From the NCBI RefSeq assembly GCF_902498915.1, contig NZ_CABVLQ010000001.1: a stretch of DNA of 64,000 bases; one strand, written 5' to 3'. The stretch comes from Escherichia ruysiae (GTDB taxonomy: Bacteria > Pseudomonadota > Gammaproteobacteria > Enterobacterales > Enterobacteriaceae). How positions within the stretch are numbered: position 1 is the first letter of the stretch; each line of letters opens with the position of its first letter. This document shows positions 40,049 to 52,702 of this stretch, piece after piece. Position numbers and translations under genes: made by a program. A model generated the notes under the pieces. The model ran no database searches. It was not told the DNA's origin and worked only from the letters and a program-made list of their open reading frames with translations.

Positions 40049-41695
40049 TCAGGATTTTTTCTTCTCGCGGCTATGCAGGCCACGTTTTTCCAGACCACGG
40101 TAAATCAGCTGCTGCTGAATAATGGTTACCAGGTTGCTGACGATATAGTACAGCACCAGACCTGACGGGAACCACAGGAAGAACACGGTGAAGATAACCG
40201 GCATAAAGGTCATGATCTTCTGCTGCATCGGGTCGGTCACGGTGGTCGGCGACATCTTCTGAATGAAGAACATCGTTACGCCCATCAGGATCGGCAGGAT
40301 GTAGTACGGGTCCTGTGCAGACAGGTCGTGGATCCACAATGCAAACGGTGCCTGACGCAGTTCAACGGAACCCATCAGCATGTAGTACAACGCCAGGAAG
40401 ATTGGCATCTGGATCAGCAGCGGGAAGCAGCCGCCCAGCGGGTTAACCTTCTCAGCTTTGTACAGCGCCATCATTTCCTGACTGATACGCTGTTTGTCAT
40501 CGCCCAGACGCTCACGCATAGCCTGAATCTTCGGCTGCAGCATACGCATCTTCGCCATGGAGGTGTACTGCGCTTTGGTCAGCGGGTACATGATGCCACG
40601 AACGATAAAGGTGATGATGATAATGGAGAAGCCCCAGTTACCCACAAAGCTATGGATCCATTTCAGCAGTTTGAACAGCGGCTGAGAGATGAACCACAAC
40701 CAACCGTAATCAACGGTCAGATCCAGGTGCGGAGCAACAGCTGCCATTTTGTCCTGGATTTCCGGGCCAACCCACAGGGTGCTGTTCATCGCGCCAGTCT
40801 GACCAGGCTGAACCAGTACCGGCTGAGATTTATAGCCGATAGCGGCGATGCCGTTACCCAGATTAGCGGTATAGAAGTTGTTGGTACCGTCGTTATGCGG
40901 GATCCACGCCGTCGCGAAATACTGTTGCAGCATCGCCACCCAACCACCTTTCGAAGAGATGTTCAGGTTTTCGTTATCGGCAATGGTATCGAATTTGTAT
41001 TTCTCGTACTTCTCATCAGGCGTGGAGTACGCCGCGCCACGGAAGGTGTGCAGTGCGAAGTTGCTGCTTCCGGTATCGAGATGCGGAGGCAGAGTGATGG
41101 ATTGCTTCAACTGACCAAAGGTGGAGATTTCCAGCGGTTTCTCGCCAGCGTTCTGCACGTTGTAGTTGACGTTGACAGCGTAATCACCACGTTTCAGGAC
41201 AAACGTTTTGGTAAACGTGTTGCCTGCCGCGTCGGTATACGTCATCGGCACCTGCAGTTCGTTTTGACCTTCAGCCAGCACATAAGCGTCTTTTTCAACG
41301 TTATACAGCGGACGCGGGCCGTTAGCCGGGTTATCCGGGCCATCACGACCGGTCAGACCGCTCTGTGCCTGATAAATAAACTGCGGTGAGGTTTCCAGCA
41401 GCTGGAACGGCTGGGTAGAGTTCAGTTCTTTCGGGTAAGCCGGCAGCAGGGCCTGCTCAACATCACCACCACGGGTGTTGATGGTCAGATCAAGCACGTC
41501 GGTTTTAACCGAAATCAGTTTCCCCTGGCCACTGGCCGGTACGCCCTGGTCGGCGGCGCTACCCGCTGCGGTGGTCGTTGTCTGCGTGGTCTGTTGAACC
41601 TGAGGTTGCGGGTTTTTATCCTGCTCCCAGGCTTGCCAGATCATGAAAGACACGAACAGCAAAGCGATGACTAAAAGATTGCGTTGCGAATCCAT
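40049..41695 (-). CDS. yidC: YidC membrane protein insertase
   Basis: 548 residues. The first membrane helix (about residues 4-22) is followed by a large periplasmic beta-sandwich domain (about 60-340) and five further helices. The conserved arginine of the hydrophilic groove lies in FIVRGIMYPLTKAQ (R366). Inserts Sec-dependent and independent inner-membrane proteins, including Fo subunits a and c encoded in this same window. Last but one in the rpmH-rnpA-yidD-yidC-mnmE cluster. Confidence 0.99.
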   Translation of the reverse strand: MDSQRNLLVIALLFVSFMIWQAWEQDKNPQPQVQQTTQTTTTAAGSAADQGVPASGQGKLISVKTDVLDLTINTRGGDVEQALLPAYPKELNSTQPFQLLETSPQFIYQAQSGLTGRDGPDNPANGPRPLYNVEKDAYVLAEGQNELQVPMTYTDAAGNTFTKTFVLKRGDYAVNVNYNVQNAGEKPLEISTFGQLKQSITLPPHLDTGSSNFALHTFRGAAYSTPDEKYEKYKFDTIADNENLNISSKGGWVAMLQQYFATAWIPHNDGTNNFYTANLGNGIAAIGYKSQPVLVQPGQTGAMNSTLWVGPEIQDKMAAVAPHLDLTVDYGWLWFISQPLFKLLKWIHSFVGNWGFSIIIITFIVRGIMYPLTKAQYTSMAKMRMLQPKIQAMRERLGDDKQRISQEMMALYKAEKVNPLGGCFPLLIQMPIFLALYYMLMGSVELRQAPFALWIHDLSAQDPYYILPILMGVTMFFIQKMSPTTVTDPMQQKIMTFMPVIFTVFFLWFPSGLVLYYIVSNLVTIIQQQLIYRGLEKRGLHSREKKKS

Positions 41696-41697
41696 CG

Positions 41698-41955
41698 TTA
41701 GTGTTCTCTGGTATCAAATGGTCCGGGCGGGACGGGATCGTCACCACCAGGGTGTAAAGGGTGGCATTTTAATACGCGTTTCACCGTCAACCAACTGCCT
41801 TTTATCACTCCAAACCTGCGCAATGCCTCAATTCCGTAGCTTGAACAGGTTGGAGTGAAACGACAATGCGGCCCGAGTAGCGGACTAATCAGGCGTTGGT
41901 AGACCCGAATAAGGGCTATCAGGACCCGCGAGCCAGGCGACAGTGGCGGCGCCAT
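41698..41955 (-). CDS. yidD: YidD, membrane protein insertion efficiency factor
   Basis: 85 residues. The conserved core includes [24 protein letters not shown] and CHPLHPGG, with cysteines typical of UPF0161/YidD. An amphipathic membrane-associated protein that aids YidC-dependent insertion. Its 5' end overlaps rnpA by 37 bases and it ends two bases before yidC. Confidence 0.96.
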
Positions 41956-42278
41956 AATTTTTCCAACGCTTCCGAGAGAGCACGGTTATCGAGGTCGGCA
42001 ACCCCTTTTTTCGCCACCACCACGAAATCCATAGCCGGGAGTTCATGTTGGCGTAGACGGAAGCTTTCACGCGTCAGACGTTTAATCCGATTGCGTTCAT
42101 GCGCTCGTCGAACGTTTTTCTTGGCGACTGTAAGACCGATACGGGGATGCCCCAGCGAATTCAGGCGGCCGAGGATGGTGATTTGCGGCGTGCCAGCCCG
42201 TTGTGGCTGCTGGAAGACGAATGTGAATTGACTGGGAGTTAACAAGCGTAACTCCCTGGGAAATGCGAGCTTAACCAC
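41919..42278 (-). CDS. rnpA: RnpA, protein component of RNase P
   Basis: 119 residues. The RNR-type basic motif [16 protein letters not shown] (about residues 59-74) contacts the RNA subunit. It matures tRNA 5' ends with M1 RNA. Lies 16 bases after rpmH, with which it is co-transcribed. Contains the yidD start within its 3' end. Confidence 0.97.
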
Positions 42279-42294
42279 TCAGGGGTTAGCTTTA

Positions 42295-43041
<747 letters not shown>

Positions 43042-44442
43042 GTGTCACTTTCGCTTTGGCAGCAGTGTCTTGCCCGATTGCAGGATGAGTTACCAGCCAC
43101 AGAATTTAGTATGTGGATACGCCCATTGCAGGCGGAACTGAGCGATAACACGCTGGCCTTGTACGCGCCAAACCGTTTTGTCCTCGACTGGGTACGGGAC
43201 AAGTACCTCAATAATATCAATGGACTGCTAACCAGTTTCTGCGGAGCGGATGCCCCACAGCTGCGTTTTGAAGTGGGCACAAAGCCCGTGACACAAACGC
43301 TGAAAGTCCCTGCCAGTAACACCGTTGCACCAGCTCAGGCCGCTCAGGTGCAACCGCAACGTGCTGCACCTGCGGCGCGCTCGGGTTGGGATAACGTTCC
43401 GGCTCCGGCAGAACCGACCTATCGTTCCAACGTTAACGTTAAACATACATTTGATAACTTCGTCGAAGGTAAATCTAACCAACTGGCGCGCGCGGCGGCT
43501 CGCCAGGTGGCAGACAACCCTGGCGGCGCCTATAACCCGCTGTTCCTTTATGGCGGCACGGGGCTGGGGAAAACTCACCTGCTCCATGCGGTGGGCAATG
43601 GCATTATGGCGCGCAAGCCCAATGCCAAAGTGGTTTATATGCACTCCGAACGTTTTGTGCAGGACATGGTAAAAGCTCTGCAAAACAACGCGATTGAAGA
43701 GTTTAAACGCTACTACCGTTCCGTAGATGCGCTGCTGATCGACGATATTCAGTTTTTTGCTAATAAAGAACGATCCCAGGAAGAGTTTTTCCACACCTTC
43801 AACGCCCTGCTTGAAGGTAATCAGCAGATCATTCTCACCTCGGATCGCTATCCGAAAGAGATCAACGGCGTTGAAGATCGTTTGAAATCCCGCTTTGGCT
43901 GGGGACTGACTGTGGCGATCGAACCGCCAGAGCTGGAAACCCGCGTGGCGATCCTGATGAAAAAGGCCGACGAAAACGACATTCGTTTGCCGGGCGAAGT
44001 GGCGTTCTTTATCGCCAAGCGTCTACGATCTAACGTGCGTGAGCTGGAAGGGGCACTGAACCGCGTCATTGCTAACGCTAACTTTACCGGACGGGCGATC
44101 ACCATCGACTTCGTGCGTGAGGCGCTGCGCGACTTGCTGGCATTGCAGGAAAAACTGGTCACCATCGACAATATTCAGAAGACGGTGGCGGAGTACTACA
44201 AGATCAAAGTCGCGGATCTCCTTTCCAAGCGTCGATCTCGCTCGGTGGCGCGTCCGCGCCAGATGGCGATGGCGCTGGCGAAAGAGCTGACTAACCACAG
44301 TCTGCCAGAGATCGGCGATGCGTTTGGTGGTCGTGACCACACGACGGTGCTTCATGCTTGCCGTAAGATCGAGCAGTTGCGTGAAGAAAGCCATGATATC
44401 AAAGAAGATTTTTCAAATTTAATCAGAACATTGTCATCTTAA
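43042..44442 (+). CDS. dnaA: DnaA, replication initiator
   Basis: 466 residues from the GTG at 43042 (GTGTCACTTTCGC), preceded by GGAG. Domain I (1-86) carries the DnaB/DiaA contact surface. Walker A is GGTGLGKT near residues 170-177 and Walker B is LLIDDIQFF. Domain IV has the box-recognition signature GGRDHTTVLHA. The flexible domain II (about 87-110, TLKVPASNTVAPAQ) differs clearly from the K-12 linker I remember and is one residue shorter. First gene of dnaA-dnaN-recF-gyrB. Confidence 0.99.
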   Translation: MSLSLWQQCLARLQDELPATEFSMWIRPLQAELSDNTLALYAPNRFVLDWVRDKYLNNINGLLTSFCGADAPQLRFEVGTKPVTQTLKVPASNTVAPAQAAQVQPQRAAPAARSGWDNVPAPAEPTYRSNVNVKHTFDNFVEGKSNQLARAAARQVADNPGGAYNPLFLYGGTGLGKTHLLHAVGNGIMARKPNAKVVYMHSERFVQDMVKALQNNAIEEFKRYYRSVDALLIDDIQFFANKERSQEEFFHTFNALLEGNQQIILTSDRYPKEINGVEDRLKSRFGWGLTVAIEPPELETRVAILMKKADENDIRLPGEVAFFIAKRLRSNVRELEGALNRVIANANFTGRAITIDFVREALRDLLALQEKLVTIDNIQKTVAEYYKIKVADLLSKRRSRSVARPRQMAMALAKELTNHSLPEIGDAFGGRDHTTVLHACRKIEQLREESHDIKEDFSNLIRTLSS

Positions 44443-44446
44443 TCCT

Positions 44447-45546
44447 ATGAAATTTACCGTAGAACGTGAGCATTTATTAAAACCGCTACAACAGGTGAGC
44501 GGTCCGTTAGGTGGTCGTCCTACGCTACCGATTCTCGGTAATCTGCTGTTACAGGTTGCTGACGGTACGTTGTCGCTGACCGGTACTGATCTCGAGATGG
44601 AAATGGTGGCACGTGTTGCGCTGATTCAGCCGCACGAACCAGGGGCGACGACCGTTCCGGCGCGCAAATTCTTTGATATCTGCCGTGGTCTGCCTGAAGG
44701 CGCGGAAATTGCCGTGCAACTGGAAGGTGAGCGGATGCTGGTGCGCTCCGGGCGTAGCCGTTTTTCGCTGTCTACCCTACCAGCGGCGGATTTCCCGAAC
44801 CTCGATGACTGGCAGAGCGAAGTCGAATTTACCCTGCCGCAGGCGACGATGAAGCGTCTGATTGAAGCGACCCAGTTTTCAATGGCGCATCAGGACGTTC
44901 GCTATTATTTAAACGGTATGTTGTTCGAAACCGAAGGCGAAGAACTGCGTACCGTGGCGACCGACGGTCACCGTCTGGCGGTCTGCTCAATGCCGATTGG
45001 TCAGTCTTTGCCAAGCCATTCGGTGATTGTGCCGCGTAAAGGCGTGATTGAACTAATGCGTATGCTCGACGGTGGCGACAATCCGCTGCGCGTGCAGATT
45101 GGCAGCAACAACATTCGCGCCCACGTTGGCGACTTTATCTTCACCTCCAAACTGGTGGACGGTCGCTTCCCGGATTACCGTCGAGTTCTGCCGAAGAACC
45201 CGGATAAACATCTGGAAGCTGGCTGTGATCTGCTCAAACAGGCGTTTGCTCGTGCGGCGATTCTCTCTAACGAGAAATTCCGTGGTGTGCGCCTGTATGT
45301 CAGTGAAAACCAGTTGAAAATTACCGCCAACAACCCGGAACAGGAAGAAGCGGAAGAGATCCTCGACGTCACCTATAGCGGTGCAGAAATGGAAATCGGC
45401 TTCAACGTTAGCTATGTGCTGGATGTTCTGAACGCGCTGAAATGCGAAAACGTGCGTATGATGCTGACCGATTCGGTTTCCAGCGTGCAGATTGAAGATG
45501 CCGCATCACAGTCGGCTGCCTATGTTGTCATGCCAATGAGACTGTA

Positions 45547-45547
<1 letters not shown>
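44447..45547 (+). CDS. dnaN: DnaN, DNA polymerase III beta sliding clamp
   Basis: 366 residues, three clamp-like domains. The C-terminal PMRL forms part of the clamp-binding pocket. Starts four bases after dnaA; its stop overlaps the recF start (TAATG). Confidence 0.99.
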
Positions 45548-49063
<3,516 letters not shown>

Positions 49064-49074
49064 AATGCGAGCGT

Positions 49075-49172
49075 GCCTGATGCGCTACGCTTATCAAGCC
49101 TACGAAACTTCTGCAATATATTGAATTTGCAATGTTTTGTGGGCCGGGTAAGGCGTTCATGCCGCATCCGGC
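49075..49172. repeat. REP pair (BIME) after gyrB
   Basis: A degenerate REP at 49075-49103 (GCCTGATGCGCTACGCTTAT then CAAGCCTAC) and a better one at 49141-49172 (GGGCCGGGTAAGGCGTTCAT then GCCGCATCCGGC) in opposite orientations. REPs of this kind can bind gyrase. Confidence 0.8.
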
Positions 49173-49192
49173 AAGAAGCTATAAGTAATAAA

Positions 49193-49220
49193 AGGGCGGA
49201 GATGATCTCCGCTCTTTTTA
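49193..49220 (+). terminator. gyrB terminator
   Basis: GCGGAGA / TCTCCGC stem with a three-base loop and a following TCTTTTTATTT run. Confidence 0.82.
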
Positions 49221-49296
49221 TTTCTGCAATCCGCAATTATCATCCCGCAGAACTATACTTTTTGAGTCAACACGTAACGCTTTACAGGTGAATATC

Positions 49297-49695
49297 ATGG
49301 GGCTTTTTGATGAAGTTGTCGGTGCCTTTCTGAAAGGCGATGCGGGAAAATATCAGGCGATTTTAAGTTGGGTTGAGGAGCAGGGGGGCATCCAGGTGCT
49401 GCTGGAAAAACTGCAAAGTGGCGGTTTAGGTGCCATTCTCTCAACCTGGTTGAGTAATCAACAGGGCAATCAGCCGGTGAGCGGCGAGCAACTGGAGTCG
49501 GCGCTCGGCACAAACGCGGTGTCCGATCTCGGGCAAAAACTCGGCGTAGATACCCGTGCTGCTTCCAGCTTACTGGCGGAACAATTGCCGAAGATTATTG
49601 ATGCTCTTTCACCGCAGGGTGAAGTGTCACCACAAGCCAATAACGATCTGCTTTCCGCAGGCATGGAGTTGCTGAAAGGGAAACTCTTCCGCTAA
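49297..49695 (+). CDS. yidB: YidB, DUF937-family protein
   Basis: 132 residues from the ATG at 49297. The protein is a helical domain of the DUF937 family with glycine-rich LQSGGLGAILSTWL and the QLPKIIDALSPQG repeat-like segment. Function unknown; structurally characterised as a bundle of helices in homologues. Own transcription unit between two terminators. Confidence 0.93.
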   Translation: MGLFDEVVGAFLKGDAGKYQAILSWVEEQGGIQVLLEKLQSGGLGAILSTWLSNQQGNQPVSGEQLESALGTNAVSDLGQKLGVDTRAASSLLAEQLPKIIDALSPQGEVSPQANNDLLSAGMELLKGKLFR

Positions 49696-49697
49696 GC

Positions 49698-49738
49698 AAA
49701 AGGGGAGCACGCAACACGCGTTGCATCCCCCTTTTCCC
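49698..49738 (+). terminator. yidB terminator
   Basis: AAAAGGGG ... CCCCCTTTT long inverted repeat with an inner GCAAC/GTTGC stem. Confidence 0.7.
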
Positions 49739-49809
49739 TCGGGTGTTGTACTGATTTTTGAGCGGAATCGCGTTAGCATGAGTCAGGAACCAATCTACCT
49801 GGGGAACTC

Positions 49810-50622
49810 ATGGCTATCAAACTCATTGCTATCGATATGGATGGCACCCTTCTGCTGCCCGATCACACCATTTCACCCGCCGTTAAAAATGCGATTGCCG
49901 CAGCTCGCGCCCGTGGCGTGAATGTCGTACTGACGACGGGGCGCCCTTATGCAGGCGTTCACAACTACCTGAAAGAACTGCATATGGAACAGCCGGGCGA
50001 CTACTGCATTACTTACAATGGCGCGCTGGTGCAGAAAGCCGCTGATGGTAGCACCGTGGCGCAAACAGCCCTGAGCTATGATGACTACCGTTTCCTGGAA
50101 AAACTCTCTCGTGAAGTCGGTTCCCATTTCCACGCGCTGGATCGCACCACGCTGTACACCGCCAACCGTGACATCAGCTATTACACGGTGCACGAATCAT
50201 TTGTTGCCACCATTCCGCTGGTGTTCTGCGAGGCGGAGAAAATGAACCCTGACACCCAGTTCCTGAAAGTGATGATGATTGATGAACCCGCCATCCTCGA
50301 CCAGGCCATCGCGCGCATTCCGCAGGAAGTAAAAGAGAAATACACCGTGCTGAAAAGTGCGCCGTACTTCCTCGAAATCCTCGATAAACGCGTCAATAAA
50401 GGCACTGGCGTGAAATCGCTGGCGGAAGTGCTTGGCATTAAACCGGAAGAAATTATGGCGATTGGCGATCAGGAAAACGACATCGCAATGATTGAATATG
50501 CAGGCGTCGGTGTGGCGATGGATAACGCTATACCTTCGGTGAAAGAAGTGGCGAACTTTGTCACCAAATCCAACCTTGAAGATGGCGTGGCGTTTGCAAT
50601 CGAAAAGTATGTGCTGAATTAA
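49810..50622 (+). CDS. yidA: YidA, HAD-family (Cof) sugar phosphatase
   Basis: 270 residues. HAD motif I DMDGTLL is at residues 9-15; C-terminal motif IV GDQENDIAMI is near residue 218. A Cof-type cap lies between. Hydrolyses phosphosugars such as erythrose-4-phosphate and alpha-glucose-1-phosphate in vitro. In K-12 the dgo operon lies beyond yidX. Confidence 0.95.
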   Translation: MAIKLIAIDMDGTLLLPDHTISPAVKNAIAAARARGVNVVLTTGRPYAGVHNYLKELHMEQPGDYCITYNGALVQKAADGSTVAQTALSYDDYRFLEKLSREVGSHFHALDRTTLYTANRDISYYTVHESFVATIPLVFCEAEKMNPDTQFLKVMMIDEPAILDQAIARIPQEVKEKYTVLKSAPYFLEILDKRVNKGTGVKSLAEVLGIKPEEIMAIGDQENDIAMIEYAGVGVAMDNAIPSVKEVANFVTKSNLEDGVAFAIEKYVLN

Positions 50623-50629
50623 TCTGTGG

Positions 50630-50660
50630 GCGGGCAAACAGCATAAACGCGTTTGCCCGC
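50630..50660. terminator. Terminator between yidA and yidX
   Basis: GCGGGCAAAC / GTTTGCCCGC perfect 10-base stem with an 11-base loop, between convergent genes. Confidence 0.75.
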
Positions 50661-50667
50661 TTACTGA

Positions 50668-51324
50668 TTATTGGTTTACTGCATATACAACCAGAAATTG
50701 CAGCGGTGCAGTAATGATGTCCAGCGTAACAGTCACTGGCAGTAATGCTGCGGAAACACCATCCGGAATGCCTCTGGGTGAATAGTATTCATAAAATCGC
50801 ACTTTAAATGGATGGTAGAACGCCATCACCTTTGAGTAATCCATGTTTTTATTTTTCTCATGGATTGTGCCTTTTAGGTTTTCCAGTGACCTGGTACAGT
50901 GTTGAACACCACAGGCAAAATCATAATGCGTTGCCAGTGCCTTTTCTTCTTCGTTATTCCAGTAGTAGTAAAGCGATATTGTGCCGGTAAATTTCTTTTT
51001 CCCCGCATTTAAAACAAATCTTGCGTCATCAGCAACCTGAATATTGTGCCGGTTAAGTGCTGGATCATTGAGCATCTTAACGATGTCATCGGCACCATCA
51101 GTGATAAGGTAATCCAGCGATTCCCCTACAAAAACATAGCCTTTTGTTCCATTACTATCCTTTGCCTGCGATAGCCCCGTGATGGTGTCTGACTGCGATT
51201 GATACTTTCCTGAAGTACCCTTTGCGGTATGGGAAACCAGGGCATACGAGATACAGCCCGAAAGCATCAGCGCCAGTGGGAATAAACCGGCAGCCTTAAA
51301 AAATCCCTTAAAATTCAAATTCAT
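50668..51324 (-). CDS. yidX: YidX, putative lipoprotein
   Basis: 218 residues from the ATG at 51324. A lipoprotein signal peptide ends in the lipobox LSGC, with Cys24 as the lipidated residue. The rest has no domain I recognise; a hydrophobic C-terminal stretch (DIITAPLQFLVVYAV) resembles that of YidQ, suggesting related small lipoproteins. Stands alone after loss of the dgo operon upstream of it. Confidence 0.9.
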   Translation of the reverse strand: MNLNFKGFFKAAGLFPLALMLSGCISYALVSHTAKGTSGKYQSQSDTITGLSQAKDSNGTKGYVFVGESLDYLITDGADDIVKMLNDPALNRHNIQVADDARFVLNAGKKKFTGTISLYYYWNNEEEKALATHYDFACGVQHCTRSLENLKGTIHEKNKNMDYSKVMAFYHPFKVRFYEYYSPRGIPDGVSAALLPVTVTLDIITAPLQFLVVYAVNQ

Positions 51325-51469
51325 GATTAATCCTTTAAACAAGATCGCTAAGCCGTTGAAAGCATACTCTTCTTTCCCTCCTGTTTAGCGCCTGATCTCC
51401 CTTTTCAGATTTCTGCCCGATATAAGACCTTTTCTTATGAGGTGTTTTTTTGTGGACTAATATCTGTTG

Positions 51470-51574
51470 CAAGGCTATGGCTTCGCCCCGGCACTGGTTT
51501 ATATCTCCGCCGTCGCGTTGATTGGCGCGCTCTCTTACATCCTGCTGGTGGGCGATGTGAAGCGCGTTGGATAA
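51470..51574 (+). pseudogene. dgoT: dgoT 3' remnant (D-galactonate transporter scar)
   Basis: The frame starting CAA GGC TAT reads QGYGFAPALVYISAVAL and continues to GDVKRVG-stop, which I recognise as the last 34 residues of K-12 DgoT (final membrane helix and tail). Nothing of the preceding transporter, nor of dgoR, dgoK, dgoA or dgoD, is left. The scar overlaps the end of cbrA on the other strand, as expected if dgoT and cbrA were convergent. It shows the dgo operon was deleted, not never present. Confidence 0.85.
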
Positions 51575-52635
51575 TCTTTCAACTGTGGAATATGCGCCAC
51601 ACCACTGCGCATAATCCACTTTCTTAAGGCAGGTGCAGTCAAGCATCGGCTTTTTACTATCTTGCCGAAGAGTTTTAAACGCAGTTTGCGGGTGGCGCGC
51701 CAGTAAGCGGCATTGAGCTTCTCTGGCTGCTTCAGTAACACCGAACGCAGAATCTCTGCGCTATCCAGCGCATAGCTAATCCCTTCCAGAGAACTGGCGC
51801 TGATAAATCCCGCCGCTTCACCAATCAGAAAGGCGTTGTCCTTACCGCAGACAAAATCCTGCCAGCGTGAGGGAAACAGCACCGTGCATTTTTCACTTTT
51901 CACCGCCTTACCAAACTGGAACTGAAAGGCGCTCATTTTCTCTTTCAGCGTCGTGAAACGCGTCTGACCGTCTTTCATCGGATAGGCACCGCCAAAGATA
52001 AAATAACCGTCTTTGCTGATACTCCATGAATAACAGTCGGTTATCGCATTATCAAAGATGCAGGAGTAGAACGGCACCGGATGCTTCTCTGCGAACCACT
52101 GCTGGATAGCGACATATTTACGAATCTGATGATCCGGATAAAGATGTCGCCGCACCATCGAGTTTGCGCCATCGGCACCCACCAGATAACGGGCGGTAAT
52201 ATGCTGCTCCCAGCCGTCTGCACGAAAAATGACATGCCATTTATCATCCTCACGCCAGATTTTTCGACACAGGCTGTCGTGGTAAACCTCAACGCTGGCG
52301 GGGATCAGCGACTTCATCCACAAGTCGAAGGCATGGCGATTAATATTGATATAGCTCCGCTGGTAGTTACGCGTGAGCGATGCGGCGACGTCGACGGTTT
52401 TGACGCTGAAAATCTGCGGATTGGCGATTACATCGACAGGAAGCGTCAGTCCATCGCGAATAAAAGAACGCTGCGCGTCCGGTGCCAGCAGACCACCACA
52501 AGGCTTGCTGAAACCTTCAGTACCGCACTGGTGCTTTTTATCCAGCGCGATCACCTGCATTTTGCCTGCTAACTGCCGCGCCAACGCCGACCCCGCCGGG
52601 CCGAGGCCAATAATCGCCACGTCGAAATGTTCCAT
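51535..52635 (-). CDS. cbrA: CbrA (YidS), CreB-regulated FAD-dependent oxidoreductase
   Basis: 366 residues from the ATG at 52635. The N-terminal FAD Rossmann motif is GLGPAGSALAR (about residues 10-20), and a GD-type motif (IGEAAGFISASSLEG) comes later, as in geranylgeranyl-reductase-like flavoproteins. Linked to colicin M resistance. The reference length I recall is 354, so about 12 extra C-terminal residues may be read through the antisense of the dgoT scar. A cre tag for CreB lies just upstream. Confidence 0.92.
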   Translation of the reverse strand: MEHFDVAIIGLGPAGSALARQLAGKMQVIALDKKHQCGTEGFSKPCGGLLAPDAQRSFIRDGLTLPVDVIANPQIFSVKTVDVAASLTRNYQRSYININRHAFDLWMKSLIPASVEVYHDSLCRKIWREDDKWHVIFRADGWEQHITARYLVGADGANSMVRRHLYPDHQIRKYVAIQQWFAEKHPVPFYSCIFDNAITDCYSWSISKDGYFIFGGAYPMKDGQTRFTTLKEKMSAFQFQFGKAVKSEKCTVLFPSRWQDFVCGKDNAFLIGEAAGFISASSLEGISYALDSAEILRSVLLKQPEKLNAAYWRATRKLRLKLFGKIVKSRCLTAPALRKWIMRSGVAHIPQLKDYPTRFTSPTSRM

Positions 52636-52681
52636 CTTTTTACTCACATTCATCACGATGGCAAAAGACTATTGTCTGAAA

Positions 52682-52697
52682 GTGAAGTCCTTGTGAA
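52682..52697 (-). promoter_or_regulatory. CreB binding tag upstream of cbrA
   Basis: On the minus strand TTCAC-AAGGAC-TTCAC exactly matches the cre tag TTCACNNNNNNTTCAC. It lies about 47 bases before the cbrA start, fitting its known CreBC control. It is also 5 bases before the yidR start. Confidence 0.85.
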
Positions 52698-52702
52698 GTA
52701 TG

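Noticed and set aside
40328..41389. A 353-codon open frame antisense to yidC
   Set aside because: Histidine/glutamine-rich translation with no recognisable domain, entirely inside yidC.
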